This document shows, piece by piece, positions 12,101 to 24,700 of a stretch of 64,000 nucleotides of DNA. A program made the position numbers and the translations under genes. Location of the stretch: the NCBI RefSeq assembly GCF_003073045.1, contig NC_037593.1, positions 11,974,735-12,038,734 on the forward strand, in the 5' to 3' direction. The notes beneath the pieces were generated by a model. The model worked only from the letters and a program-made list of their open reading frames with translations. It did no database searches and was not told the origin of the DNA. Position 1 is the stretch's first letter. Each line of letters begins with the position of its first letter. The DNA comes from Pomacea canaliculata. Its lineage: Eukaryota > Mollusca > Gastropoda > Architaenioglossa > Ampullariidae.

Positions 12101-14464
12101 TCAACTCTGTGAATATGATTTATGTGAAAGACTTTCACTCACCTAGCAGCAGAATCACAACACCAAAGGCAATTCCACGAGCAATCCATGGGTTGCTTTG
12201 TCCCAGCAAGGTCATAATTGACTCACCAAAACCCAATACACTCAATGAACAGCCAACAGCCTACAGAAAAGTGAATAAAATTGTGTCACAATGAATGAAT
12301 GAATGTTTTTAGTCTTCTGACATTTCAAACACAATAATGCCTTAAGTTCTTCTGACTGTGATATATCTTCGTCTCCTTTCAAATGTTTGTGTGCTAATGA
12401 GTACCACGATGGAAATTGTTTGTTGTTGATCAACTGGACAGCTTTTTTTCAAATCTAGAGATAATTTTGTTCAGTGGCACCCAAGAGATTTTTAATGAAG
12501 TGAATACCACTCAAGACTTTGTTTATTATATTTTATTTCTGCATTTAGATCCTCTAGAAAATGATTTTACTTAGCTGCTTAAACCCTGGCTCAGCGGTTC
12601 TCAACCTTTTACTTGTGATGCCCCCCTGACAAACAAAGGTACGTCCACACGCCCCCCTTAGCCAGCAATGTAAGCTAATTTCACTAATACCAGTATAAGA
12701 AACTTTAAAAAAATGACCACCTTTGCGCCCCCCCTTGTAAGCATGTCGCGCCCCACCCCCAGGGGGCGCGCCCCACAGGTTGAGAACGGCTGCCCTAGCT
12801 GCTACATACTACAGTTCTATTCAGAAATGAAAGGCAGGTAGGAAAATCCAATAAAGCCCACATGGTGTTGTAAGAGATCAATACAGAGTCAAGATGTGAC
12901 CATGTTGAACAAACAGCCTGAGAGTTTTTGAAAGTAGTCCTTGCGATGGCATCATCTTAATGTTCTGTAAAGTCTATATCGATAAAGACTGCATCCACTG
13001 TAGTAGAGAGATTTGTTACTCTGAACTTCCCTTCTTTACAGTTTTAATTCTTTGTTTTATACAATGTGATTCAATTTTCGATTTTATAGACAAATCAACT
13101 GCAGAAAATAATGATACATTTATATAAGAATTTCTTCTCATTATCTCATCTCCATCACTGAACAATTAAATTATATTTTGAGAATCTGAAATGATGCCAA
13201 ACCTGTGCAAAGCAGTAGAGAACTCCAATGCTACCTCCAATACGAGCGCCAAGAATATGAGCAATAAGGAAGTATACGCCACCACTGTCCACATGGCATC
13301 GCTCACACAGTCCAATAGCACTCAGTGCAGTGATAAGAATAATGGACATCGACATTAGCACAGTCAGAATGGACAACCCAATCCCGGCATTCCCCTGTAA
13401 GCAAAAGCAAAACACATGAGTACATGTGAAACAAAATGACAGTGATAGTTAGAAGTTGAGGGGGGGGGGAGTTATGTTTTCTCCCTCCTAACAGAGAGAA
13501 GAAAGGAGATAACCCAGTGTAAAGAAAGCAAAAAAAAAAAAAAGTAAAAGAGAAAAAAATCCCAAATATGTGACTAAGATTTTCAATAGATCTTTTATTT
13601 AATTTGATATTTTAGGCCAAATCACAAGCTGTCTTTATCATGGGAATTGACACAGACTTGTAAATAGGCACCACATCCCAAGGAAATTACATGTGCAAGA
13701 TACAAGATCTGAACTCTTGGAAAATGATGGTCACTGATAAAAAGCACTTTACTGCTGTGCCACCTGCCCACAAAGATTCCACTAAAAATTTCAAATCAAC
13801 ACTTACAACTATCCATCCCATGCGAAGGAAGATGACAACACTGAGTATATTAATAAGACAAGATGTAAAGACACCATCCCATGTGCCAAACAAGACAGGC
13901 TGTGAGATGAAAAAGTTGGCCTTCCACCATGGTACTTGTTGCAGCATCTGCAAAAGTGCATGTAGTGACATGCATTTCAGAAAACAATATAAAGGAGTGC
14001 TTCCAAATCAGTACATATACGCAGCAACAAAATGGTTTAATTTTATTAAAGACTTAAATGACGATCATCTCTCTCTCTAACACACACACACTATAATTAC
14101 TCACTCGCTCAGAGCACCATCATTAAGAGATAAATGTGGCAAAAAAAACCCCAACAAAACTAAAAACCAGAAAGCAATATGTGTGAAATCCTCCTTGCAA
14201 GTTTTCATACTTTCCTGGAAAGTATCATTACTATCTGTGCAATTACTGCATCACACATGACATCACACCTACCTGGTCTTCCCTGAACAGCTCGTTGTGT
14301 TGCCCTATGTCATCAGTCTGATCGGTGGCTGCATAATGTTTCTGTGACTGTGCCTGCTGTTCACGACTTAAACCAAAACGACTCCAGTCTGGCATTTTTT
14401 TCTGTTGTTTCCCACCTGCCCCAGGCAAGAGAGAACCTTCTTCTGTGTCTTTTTGGTCAGCCAT
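6109..14464 (-). CDS. SLC12A8: Solute carrier family 12 member 8-like transporter (15 coding exons, 729 aa)
   Basis: A multi-pass membrane transporter of the amino acid-polyamine-cation superfamily, the divergent CCC9 branch of the cation-chloride cotransporters. Vertebrate SLC12A8 has been proposed to carry nicotinamide mononucleotide, which is debated. Coding exons in transcript order: 14464-14273, 13947-13807, 13394-13203, 12260-12143, 10982-10869, 10748-10547, 10288-10201, 9995-9849, 9552-9359, 8970-8853, 8442-8235, 8090-7963, 6958-6838, 6578-6521, 6277-6109. All introns are GT-AG, phases agree at every junction, and the total is 2190 nt including TAA. Human SLC12A8 is about 714 aa. Diagnostic blocks are [14 protein letters not shown] in exon 2 (TM1), [11 protein letters not shown] in exon 3, GINVAGVKW across exons 4/5, ESGFIGY across 5/6, [10 protein letters not shown] in exon 8, [12 protein letters not shown] in exon 9 and FYIGRASPG in exon 13. 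The loop of exons 10-12 is hydrophilic and Ser/Thr-rich; exons 12-13 restore two membrane segments. The start Met at 14464 opens an exon with upstream 5'UTR. Confidence 0.95.
7441..7542. repeat. Short tandem repeat, about 3-4 copies of a ~33-bp unit
   Basis: The core CCAACAGTCAGAAACCCT recurs imperfectly at roughly 33-bp spacing inside SLC12A8 intron 12. Copies differ at several positions. Confidence 0.6.
8650..8810 (+). mobile_element. Possible non-LTR retroelement 3' tail
   Basis: The stretch runs from TTTTGTAAAGCACCATGAG to a T/A-rich TTTATTTTTATTATTAAT end. This layout (a 'TAAAGC.C..TGAG' motif followed by an (ATT)-like tail) matches the 3' ends of CR1/L2-type LINEs and their SINE partners. 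No coding part is visible, so the call is weak. Confidence 0.35.
11340..11935 (+). mobile_element. CR1/L2-like LINE 3' fragment in SLC12A8 intron 4, antisense to the gene
   Basis: Plus-strand frames between about 11425 and 11640 read as the C-terminal end of a CR1/L2-type reverse transcriptase. Short motifs are [10 protein letters not shown], then a [13 protein letters not shown] piece, then ATFKRSLKT; one or more frameshifts separate them. The following untranslated part ends in an (ATT)n tract near 11915-11932, a usual LINE tail. Truncated at its 5' end. Confidence 0.7.
12592..12792. mobile_element. hAT-like MITE in SLC12A8 intron 3
   Basis: A 201-bp element with terminal inverted repeats CAGCGGTTCTCAACCT and AGGTTGAGAACGGCTG (one mismatch). 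It is flanked by an 8-bp near-duplication, CCCTGGCT at 12584-12591 and CCCTAGCT at 12793-12800. The 8-bp target size and the CAG.GGTTCTCAACC end are classic for hAT-derived nonautonomous elements. The interior is C-rich with no coding capacity. Confidence 0.85.
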
Positions 14465-14480
14465 GGATGATAGCTTTGTC
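14465..14480 (-). other. Proximal 5'UTR segment of SLC12A8 and acceptor of an upstream noncoding intron
   Basis: Minus strand: a T-rich tract followed by GAACAG at the 14480/14481 border, then 16 nt to the ATG. This reads as a 3' splice site, so transcription probably starts in an untranslated exon further upstream (higher coordinates). That exon could not be placed. Confidence 0.45.
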
Positions 14481-14499
14481 TGTTCACAAAAAGATAATT

Positions 14500-17400
14500 A
14501 CATGATCTAAATATGAAACCATTCATTAGGTTCTGTCTGCTAAATTTTTCACACTTTCTTCCATATTCACTTTTAGATAAGACTATCAGCACTATGAAAA
14601 AGATTCCTGTATATTGGCAACAGCCAAGCTCTAATTGTCATGAAATATTTAGTTTGAATATTCAGATACATCCAAACTCTGAAACCAAGTAAATGAAGCT
14701 GAAATGGCAAAATGTTGTACTGCTATTTTTTTTTTAAAAAGGACACAAGACAATTATCTTAACATAAAATTAATGAATGTAACAGTTCTATTAAGAACTG
14801 CATATTCCAGTAATTAAAACCAAAACGCTAAGTTTAGCTTATACATAAGGACATGAACAACTCAGTATGCAATTACTGTTAAAGAAGAAATTTACAGAAT
14901 CATCTTTTATTGGATATAAATACAAAAGCTGCCCTTTTCTCTTTAGACTTGTCTTTTCCCCAAAGGCTAGAAGCTCAGGTCTGCTAATCACCAATGAAAG
15001 TTTGTCATTTGTTTTCTTTTAGCCCAACTCCTATTTTAACACACACATCCTGACTGGACGTACAGACTTCCAAACAGCTAAATTGATTTTAGCAGTGATA
15101 CATGCATGGTTGAAGTTTGCAATAGTATTAGCATCCAATATAAATTCAATATAAACTACTGGGCTACTGCATGGGTAACAGCTGTTCACTTTATACAGTT
15201 TTCTGTAAAAGTTACGACAATTTTAATTCTACAAGCATAATATACACATAATATACAGAAAGCCTGCTTTAGTATAACACCAAATCTGTTGAAAGTACGT
15301 CACTATATCATTACCTTTATGAACTTTTTGGAACAGTTTTAAACTGTTTAAAGTACCTAAAGTATTGTAAATAATTAGAATTTAGGATGGATGCATGCAG
15401 TCATCTGTGACCAGTTGCTTCCATTCCAAATATAAACTGCTGCACAGTTGATGATTATGATGAACCACTTAAAGGTAATCACCTCTGAAGCATATGCTTC
15501 ATATACATCTACATAAATATATTCATTTGTGTAAAAGCCAGACAATTTACACTATTTTTAATAAGTAAAGCAAATATTTTAGAACTGCCTCATTGCACTA
15601 AGGGAGACAATATTGCCTCCTCCCCTCCTCCCATGACACTACCGCCAACACTATCTAAGCTCCAAATTATCATGCAATGTGCAAGAACTAGTGTTTTATT
15701 TTTCTGCTGCTTAACCCAGGTAGCATGTCAGCCTTGCATCCATTACTAAGTCAGGTTTAATAATGACAGCCCCACAGATATGCAAATCATATCAGCTAGA
15801 GTCAGCAGTATTATTAATAGCGATGGTTATTATGATAATTACCACAATTATATTATAATTATTACTATGATTATTTTACGGCTTTTTGTAATTTGGAAAA
15901 AATTATGTTATATACTTGCTGCAAAGGTGTCAGAATTTTGCTAGGAAAAATAGTTTGTCACCTCTAATTTTTCCTGACCTGTAGCATATACCCACTACAC
16001 TGCTGAAGAGACTGACATTTTTTTTCTATCCAAGACTGGACATTTAGCAGCTCCAACTAGTGGTTTTTCACCCTCAAGAAACTTAACTGTGCCTGAGTAT
16101 TAGCAAAACTTGAACAAAATCTTGATTGAAATCACAGAGTAAAATGTCAAGTTCCTAAACCACCTACTAGCACTTCCCTTTGGTATCCAGCAGAAGCGGC
16201 CTCTGGGGGTGGGGCAACTGCCCCAGGCCCTGCTCCTGAGAGAAGCCCTGAGATAGGAGATTTTTGGGGTATGGTATACAGCCTATACTTACGGTTCTCA
16301 GCCCAACATATGACACTTCCCAAGGGCCCCATGTACTACTATGGCTGCCTCTGGTATCTAGAGTACTTTATGCACTCAGCTATGGAAAACCTGGTTTAAT
16401 CCTCAAATTGTCCTGTAGCTGGAAAATCGCCCTCTTCCCACTCATAATTTTTCCAGAAGGAATGGGACGTGATGTACCAGAGAAGGTAAAGGCAGTAGAA
16501 AAGGAGGGGACGGCTTTGTCTCAACCTTGTCATGCTTTAGACACACTGAACCACTTACATTCAATGCCTCTAGGGTCACTTTCTTTACCTATAGGTTTTA
16601 GTTTCTATCTGTGCATATTCAGCTTCTATCTCACTTATACTGACAGTCACTTTTTAGTACCTTCTAGCTTCCACCCTATTTCACCATGAAGATGTGAAGA
16701 GATCATACTGAGTCTGAAATTACTGCTCAGTTAACTTCTACAAAGAGTCTTGCAATAAAAATAAAAAACAGTGGACTGTAAGTGAAGACTACACTATAGT
16801 AACAGCTGTGTTTGCTTCCAAAATCCAATAACCGGTGTCTCAAGTATCAAAAATTACATTTTGCCTAGTTCAGCAATAGTGACCTTAATTGTGATCAGGT
16901 CACACTAATGCTAAAGCCCAGGTGGTATGACACCTCTCCAAGATCTTATTCATGCCTTCTAATCTAATAAATTAATTTTTTTTTCATTAAATGTCTTTTT
17001 GACACAATGCGCTAGTGTTTCTTGCACAATGAGTACATGCAGATCAAGAAGATATTATTATTCTTATTGCTATGTGATATAGCAGCCTATTGCATGAATA
17101 CACTGGAAGCCAAAAGTAGATTCTTTGGTTATTTTTTTGTCTTATATAATCTTGGTAGATGCACACCTATAAACATCAGGTCGGTTGGTTGGCTTGACAA
17201 CAGTAGGCTAATATGCCCTAACAGCTGTTATCACAGGAATGGATATAAAAGAATGTGGATTGAGAAGATATTCATCTGAACAATAGTAAAGGTGTTCTGT
17301 GACAATTATTTTTTATCTTCTGGACATTCTTACCTCTCGCTTGTTGACGTGTTATTGGAATCTTTCTGAGGCGATGATTATAATAATATCCTTTCCTTCA

Positions 17401-19100
17401 TCCTGCCATACTCCAGTCTCAGTCACAGCACGGCTTGATGGCAAGAGCGCTCGGGCTCTGTGGTTGCACCGCCTTGCACTTACTATCTAAATGCCACACA
17501 CCACATTATCTTTCTAAAATGTTTTGTTATGTCGCTAATTGCAGACGTTTAATACCACTCACGATTTGGGGGGTAATGCTGCAGGTTCTAATCGTTTTAA
17601 GATCAAACAGCCACGCCAGCATCGCTTTATATTAAAAAACAAACCAAACCAAAAAAGAAACCTTTACATCGTCTGCTCAGATTGATTGGCAGATCGGCCT
17701 GAGAAACGTGTTCCCATTGGCTAACCTGTTTATTGATTTTCTTTGTAGTTCAGCCTACAGCCGTGGCGGTGGGGGCGTTTGTCAATATTTAAGACACAAT
17801 TATTTCTGTACGGTAATTTCGATTTTCTACTTATACGTAAGACAGAAAAAGAGAGAAACACACAGACACCGAAACTTAAGAATGAGAATAAGAAACGCTA
17901 CAAACGTCACAGAATAATACACGATCGAAGTGTAAGGGGTGGGGACAGAAAGTGGTCCACCGTGTCTAAAGCGTATGGGTTGTGAAATCCAACCAACTCG
18001 ATCGATCTTCTGTAGTCCTTATTGCTGATCGACTTCATCTAGACCACGGTTGAGAGCACTGATATCACTGTCCATCCCCATAACATTATTATGAAAAAAA
18101 TTAAACATCACACTGTATATATACGGTTACCATCGATGCGCCATATATGCATTTTTATATCAGTTTTAAATCTAGAGCGCTGACCGAGAGAAGATATATA
18201 CGTTTAAACAAGCTGATCAATTGTCAGTGCGTGTTATAGTGAATTAGGGGGAAAAAATGCTGTGACGACTGGAGATGTTAGATCATTATATAGCCGGTGT
18301 GGTATATAATTACTATTATTTAATAATAATTAATAAAGTTGATTTGCATAGCGCGCTTTACCCCTCGATCCATAAAAGGCGGATTCAATGCGCTTTAATT
18401 ACTAAGAAGAAAAACACACAAACATATAATAAAAATGGATGCTGGTCTCAAAAACAATTATTACTAGCAGTTTCGCTAACGATCAGTCGTAAATGCTGAC
18501 TGCAGCAGGACATTCACATTAGGTATAGATATATATAGCTGCTGATGGTTATATTAATGACTGCACAAAACGTTGATGCCGAAAAGCAAACTGATGATAT
18601 ATACGCACCTATACGTACTCTCTCAAGCATATAAATATACTCTCTCACATTAACACTGATCGCATGCGCATGCATACATCGCGCACGAAACAGACTTTTC
18701 AGCCCGATTAAAGGCCCTATAATTGTTAATGAGGCTTTGTCGAACGTTTGACCAAGATATATGTGGTGGCCACTGGGAACCAATGGTTTTGGGGCAAGCG
18801 TTCTGGATACTGGAACTTTGGTCAACAAAGTTGAAAAACATTAGCAGATTCAGGAAACTCAGTTATTACGGTTTGTTATCCGAGTCGATCTCTTTGAGTC
18901 TTCTATATTTGTCTTTATCATCAGTACTGTTTATCCTACCGTCCACCCTATGCTGTTCATGTTTCATTTTTGTCTCAAGCGATGATAGTATGCTCCTTAG
19001 TGAACGTGATATAAATTACTTGCTCCTAATGCATTGCCACAATGTAATGGTTTTTCTGGGTACTTCGGATGTTGCTGTACATTAACTGCTGACCTGGGCG
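14500..19100. other. 5' flank of SLC12A8 and intergenic DNA
   Basis: No protein exon was recognised on either strand. A G/C-rich block at about 16190-16260 (GGGGTGGGGCAACTGCCCC) resembles the ends of DNA-transposon debris. CpG density rises modestly around 17700-18750, where the SLC12A8 promoter or untranslated first exon could lie, but no start site can be assigned. Confidence 0.4.
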
Positions 19101-19119
19101 CTCACCCAAAACACAGTTG

Positions 19120-19290
19120 GGTGGTCTATAGTGGCACAAGGATCAAGTGCTCGTCACCTACATATAGTGAAGACCGACTGTGCTGGGTTCAGATCTCGAT
19201 TTGGGCACCATTTCTTTACATGAATATGACATGTTGTGCTGTGCCAAAGCCTTATATTAATTTCTGCTGGTGTAAAACGTCTATCCCAAC
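19120..19290 (+). mobile_element. Divergent copy of the tRNA-derived SINE
   Basis: Shares the order of motifs seen in the copies at 30809 and 52606: GTGGTC at the start, a B-box-like TGGGTTCAGATCTC, then TTGGGCACCATTTCTTTACATG. Several substitutions and an insertion after the first block make it the oldest-looking of the larger copies. Confidence 0.6.
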
Positions 19291-19582
19291 AAAGCAGTCA
19301 CATAGTCACATGATCTGTCTAAGCAGCAGATGCAAAGGTGGTACAGTTATTGTGCACATTTATTTAGTGCTTTATCTCCTGCACCAAACCCAGGCTCAAA
19401 GCCCTTTACATACAGGAACATAAGAACGCACTTTCTCATGGTAGGTATTAAATGCACCTTGCATACATGAACATGGACATATTTATCATGTTATAGTAGT
19501 TCAATCAGAATGTGTAACAGTTTAAAGGAAAGCTTGTATACATAGGAATACTTTGCTTTTAAAAATCAAACCAACCATACAA

Positions 19583-19636
19583 TGGTCATTATAAATTATT
19601 AACAAAGACTGGTCATTATAAATTATTAACAAAGAC
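19583..19636. repeat. Exact tandem duplication of a 27-bp unit
   Basis: Two perfect adjacent copies of a 27-bp unit that begins TGGTCATTATAAATTATT, at 19583-19609 and 19610-19636. Confidence 0.9.
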
Positions 19637-19894
19637 GGGAGGACTATTCCCCATCCCCACCATTAGTGAAGTCTCTTGTCATCAGCCCAGCCACACTGGA
19701 CCACCTTCCTGAAATTTTGTTGTTGCTGGTTAGTTTTTCAGTCTTTTCAAGAGTCTGATGCATCCACTTCCTTCTCCCATTATTTTCCCCAGGTTACTGA
19801 GAAAAACAATAAAACAAATAACACACTACCTAATAGTTAGCCATGATGTTTGCATGTCACTTCAATGCTGAAGACAGTTTTGATTTCCAAACAT

Positions 19895-21775
19895 TTTATT
19901 GGGAAACAAAGTGACAATATAAAAACATGCCTTTTTCTAAATTACATTAGACATTTATTTTTCCTGTTATTATTTCTCTTTAACCCTCTTCCCCCACACT
20001 CCTCCCCAACATGCAAGGTGAATCCTTCATATTAAAATGAAGACAATATCTACTTCTACTTGAAATATTTCTTATTTGGAGATATTCATCTTCAAGAACT
20101 CCCATGGGAAATTTGTACTCTCCTGAGACCAAATGTCAAGCTACTGCACATATATTACAATAAGCACAGTCATTAATCTATTCCCTGCATGCCAAAAACA
20201 GAAATGGAGGAGAAACTGATAAGTACAGACAAAAACTGTCCAACACTTTGAAAGTGGTAAAATTTTGATTTTTTTTTCTTGTTTTTGTGTACATATGTGA
20301 AAATTTGTGTGCTTCAGCTCACACAGTGATGTACCTTTCTTACATTTCAAACAGCATTGAAAATACAGAAGCTGACACAGTTCATTGTACAGAGTAATTA
20401 AGTTTTGACAAATTTTAAGCTCTTGCTCCAGTCTGTCCAGTTTTGGTGACTAGCCATTTGAGCTAATATTCGCCAACTTGCCGTACAAACAAACGTTCAT
20501 ATAACCATAAACATGCAAGTTTTACAGAAGAATCTGTCTGGCATTATATGCAAGTCAACTACGCTGATAAAATTTGAGGGGGGATAATGCATTTAAAATT
20601 ATGACTTACAAGAAATTTTTCAGGAAAGAAATTTCTCATCTTCAAAAGAGCAGCTTTTTAAAAGGGAAAGAAAACTGAAAGATCAGTCTGGCACACAATG
20701 TTCTGTGTAACTTCATATGTGTTTGCATCAAACTAAAGAAAGCATGTTTCTGCAAGTTGTACACAGGAATTTATTGAGCCAAAAATTTATACAGCTTGCT
20801 TATGCACTACACTGAAGAGAAGCAAAGACAATGACAAAGATGAAAGCACTGATGTCTGTGTAGAACTCATAAACATGACATAGTCTCTTTTCTTTTGTGG
20901 GTTTATATGACGCAGTATTCTTTCTTAAACACTGTCATCAGACAATTTTTCACAGTTTGATGTTTGACATATTCTTGAGAAATCTAAACCAATGGAAGAG
21001 ATATGTAAATATTTACATTTATCCACACAAAAGCATTTGTGTCAGTGTGACAAATTAAGGTCGTGCATGAGCAGAAACGTGTTGCTATAATGCTATATGA
21101 CAGCATCTTCTTACTCTAACAAGTATGTGCATCTGCGACTCACTTCTCTGAGTTTGTCAGAGTGGCTCTTGTTGCAGAAGACTGTCACTCAGCTCAGGAA
21201 AATCCATACAGTTTAAAATTTAATTATCGACAGATCTGAGCACAAAACTTGACAACAACACATAGAGCAAAGCCAGCCACAAGAAAGATGGCTGATGATT
21301 TCATAGATAGGTTTTCATGGCAACTAAACAGAGTGTTAGCATCAATTGTTGTTAGCCGAAAACTACAGTTTCAACAAATCTTACAGTGGTAGACTGCACA
21401 CTTGCAAGCACTTGCTCCAAGTAACAGTCCTTCATAGAACTGAGTGACAGTCAATGCCTTGATGGAAAGAAGTGGAACTTTGCACAAATGATGTATAAAT
21501 AATATTACCATTGGTGGCTGGTTATTACAATTTGAATCAGCTATTATTTGTCTGACACATCATCAGAAAGTTATTAGAAGGAATTACAACATCAAGCTTA
21601 GCAGGATAATTACACTATGATCGGCTACTCATTGTCTTTCATGGAGAAGTAATTTATCTGCAGAAGTGCCTGCGCACAGCAAGAAAGAGTAGAACATGAA
21701 AAGTTGTTGAATTTGCTCAATCTGAAAATCTGTTGCAGAGTGCAGCAGCTCCCAGGTCTGACAAGCCAAAATATG
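19895..21775 (-). other. Probable 3'UTR region of SERINC
   Basis: Downstream of the SERINC stop on the minus strand there is no other coding exon. Minus-strand AATAAA hexamers occur at 20770-20775 (about 1.0 kb of 3'UTR) and 19895-19900 (about 1.9 kb). Either could define the transcript end; transcript data would be needed to choose. Confidence 0.4.
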
Positions 21776-24700
21776 CTAATTGAAGTCACGGCCAGGCAGG
21801 ATGATGGGAGCAGCGAGTGTCCACACATACAGGATCACACAAAGCCAGGAGGATGCCATTTTGACCCACACTGATGCCATGTTGGCATTGAGGGTTCTAA
21901 AATCAGAGCTTGGGCTGAAATGAAGCATAAAAGTGAGTTCTGTCAATACAAAATTCAGCACTATCTGCACAAATGGCCACCTCACTTTATGTCAAATGTT
22001 AAGCCTCATTTCCTCAATTCTCCCTTACCATTCCCTTCTCTGGACAGGACTTCACACATACATGAGGCAAATGTGTTCACAGGTTAAAGCTTGTACAATC
22101 TATATGCCTCAAAACATGAATCATCAATAAATCAACACATAAATTAGTTGGCAGTGATGCCTGGTAATCGAAGACTTTTAACGCCATGTGGCATAGAGAT
22201 TAATGATATACATGAGTAGAACAAGAGACCAGAATACCTGAACCAGTTGGTGAGAGTCATCATGACATAGAGTGAGGCCAGGCATAGCATAAAGTGAAAG
22301 AAGGAGTAACTGTAAGCCACTCCTTCCTCCTCGTTGTCCCACACCTTCTGCCGTCCTTTTTCTTCATCCTCACTGCCAGTGCTACCTGTTCACCACAAAC
22401 AAGATTTTCTATTTTTCTTTATTTAAAATAAAGGTCATTATTATGATTCTTATATTGATAAAATGGGGTTAACATAAAAGCTGCCAAAAATTTGTAGGAA
22501 AGACAACACCCTGTTAAAACAATCCAATTACAAAACTGTTATTTTATCCATATCTGGATTGTAAAGTCAATGAGTTAAAACAAAAATTGTTTGAATTATG
22601 AAACTTGGTCACAGTAAATTTAAGGAAAAAAATGATTCTGAACATGATGGACTGAAAAAAAAAAATTTCTAGAAATCTGGCAGATTAGATAATCACCATT
22701 GTCCTAACTATTCTTTCAACAGACAGGATAGATAGTTGGAGAAGAGAAAAATAGGAAAGAAAGAAAAAAAAGAGACAAGATATATAAGAAATGGTATCTT
22801 TAAAGGAAGGATAAAAGGAGAGTACAAGCTTATTTTTAAACCAGACATTTTTATCAGTGACATTTTATATCCTTCTATCTTACTAGCATGGACATTAATT
22901 AAAATAGAGTATATGGCACCATTGCCAATCTGCAAGAGATTTTAAAAACACATTCTTTCTTAGCATGCAAACTAGAAGCTTATTTATGCTCCATTTCATA
23001 ACATTAAAAAAAAGGTACCATGTGTCCCAAAACTTTGTTAATCCATATGTGTGCAAAGTTTATGCACAAACATTTATTAAATGGTTAGCTGATGTTAATA
23101 CAGCTGATCTTTACACAATCCTGAACACAGTGTTACACAAAATTGCAAACATTTGGAACAAAGAAATCTGAAAAAATGGTCAACGGGTTAAAATATGCCA
23201 AAAACATGTTTTAAAATTATAAATATAAAATGTCTGTAACAAATTATTTCTATGTGTACTCCCTTCCCCCTACAAAAACTCTTAAAACATAATTTCCTGT
23301 TCTGATTATCTTTCATATATAAGGCCGTTTTGACAGTTAGTTTATTCTACACTTGCATTATCTTTAAACCCCCCTCTCCCTTCAAAGAATCAATGTGGAT
23401 CTTTTTTACACTAATTTATACTGCATGTAAATATTAGCTCAAGTGACTATTTCAAATTTATGAATTTGACACAAGTGTCAATTACTTTTTTTGATGTCTT
23501 CTGCAGCGAATTAAAATAACTGCACATATATATCTTAGATAAATTTTCTTCCCAAATTCATACAGATGCACACACGTTTTTAAGCACTTTCCACTCATGA
23601 GGATAAGCTTGTTATAACAGCAATCTATTCATACTGCCACATCCTCAAATTACTGCAGCAAATGACTTTCTCTATGTGCAAAACTGAAACTAAAAATAGT
23701 CACAGAAATCGAGGACAAAGCTCTTTCTCAAATACTGATATTAGTAATATACTAACCATATGGTACAGCCCCTGTCACCATGAAAATAGAAAAAAAGCTT
23801 CGGTTAGTCTCCTATAGCTTTTCAAAAAAAAAAAAAATACAGCAATTAAAATTATAAAAATATTTTGTTAGTGACACTACTGTCAGTTTTTAGGAAAGTT
23901 CTAAGCAGAATTTCTCACTTCCTTTTCCTAAAAAAAAAATTGAGTGATGGGAAACAAATTATTTTCAATAAAGTAGACTACCCCTCTGAGACTGATGAAA
24001 TTGCAACTTTACACATGGTGATACCACAGTGGTTGATAATGAAGCAAACAAAACATCATGATTATGCTCTTCAATTTAAAAGTTTCTACTTCTTTTTTTG
24101 TCTGGAGGTTGTGGATAGGAAGTAGCAAGTCTACGCCATCATTTCTCTCAAATTGTTGATTATTCACACTAATTTCTCACGTTCCAATTCACACCTCTCT
24201 CAAATTATACTCTATCAAATGTTATTTATTGTATCACATACCAAATCAAAATTTCTTCAAAAGCTTTGGCCTCCTTTTATTGTACAGTTACCAATACCAC
24301 GAGCTCAATACATTCTGTATATGTTCTGCTGATGAATGTCTTATGACCTATGACCCGCTGATCTATGCCACTACCTCTTACTTTTTTGTGTGGATATCTT
24401 CAAGTTGTAAAACACTGAGCTTACCTATTGGAATTACAAATGCTACAAAAGGCACTACAAATGAGATATTATTATTTTACTATAGCAGTTATCATAATCT
24501 ACATTTATAGTATCTTATATATATAACTTGAATCACATCTTCTCCTTATGTTGCTAAACACGCAGTGAGACAGTAAGAAAAAGAAAGGAAATGACAGATC
24601 AGTACTTCAATACTGATGTCACTATGTTAATCAAAAAGCTATATGTTTAGTACACTTCCCAAGCACTGTAGATATTGTACTTTTAAACCACACTAGAAAC

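Noticed and set aside
16147..16270. GC-rich segment with GGGGCAACTGCCCC
   Set aside because: Resembles debris of a DNA-transposon end (a similar GGGCAGCTGCCCC block is at about 7670), but no second end or target duplication was found, so no element was called.
17425..17600. Another tRNA-like pattern (TTGATGGCAAGAGCGCTCGG and GGTTCTAATC)
   Set aside because: The two motifs are about 140 nt apart, too far for a tRNA gene, and no second copy was found to support a SINE.
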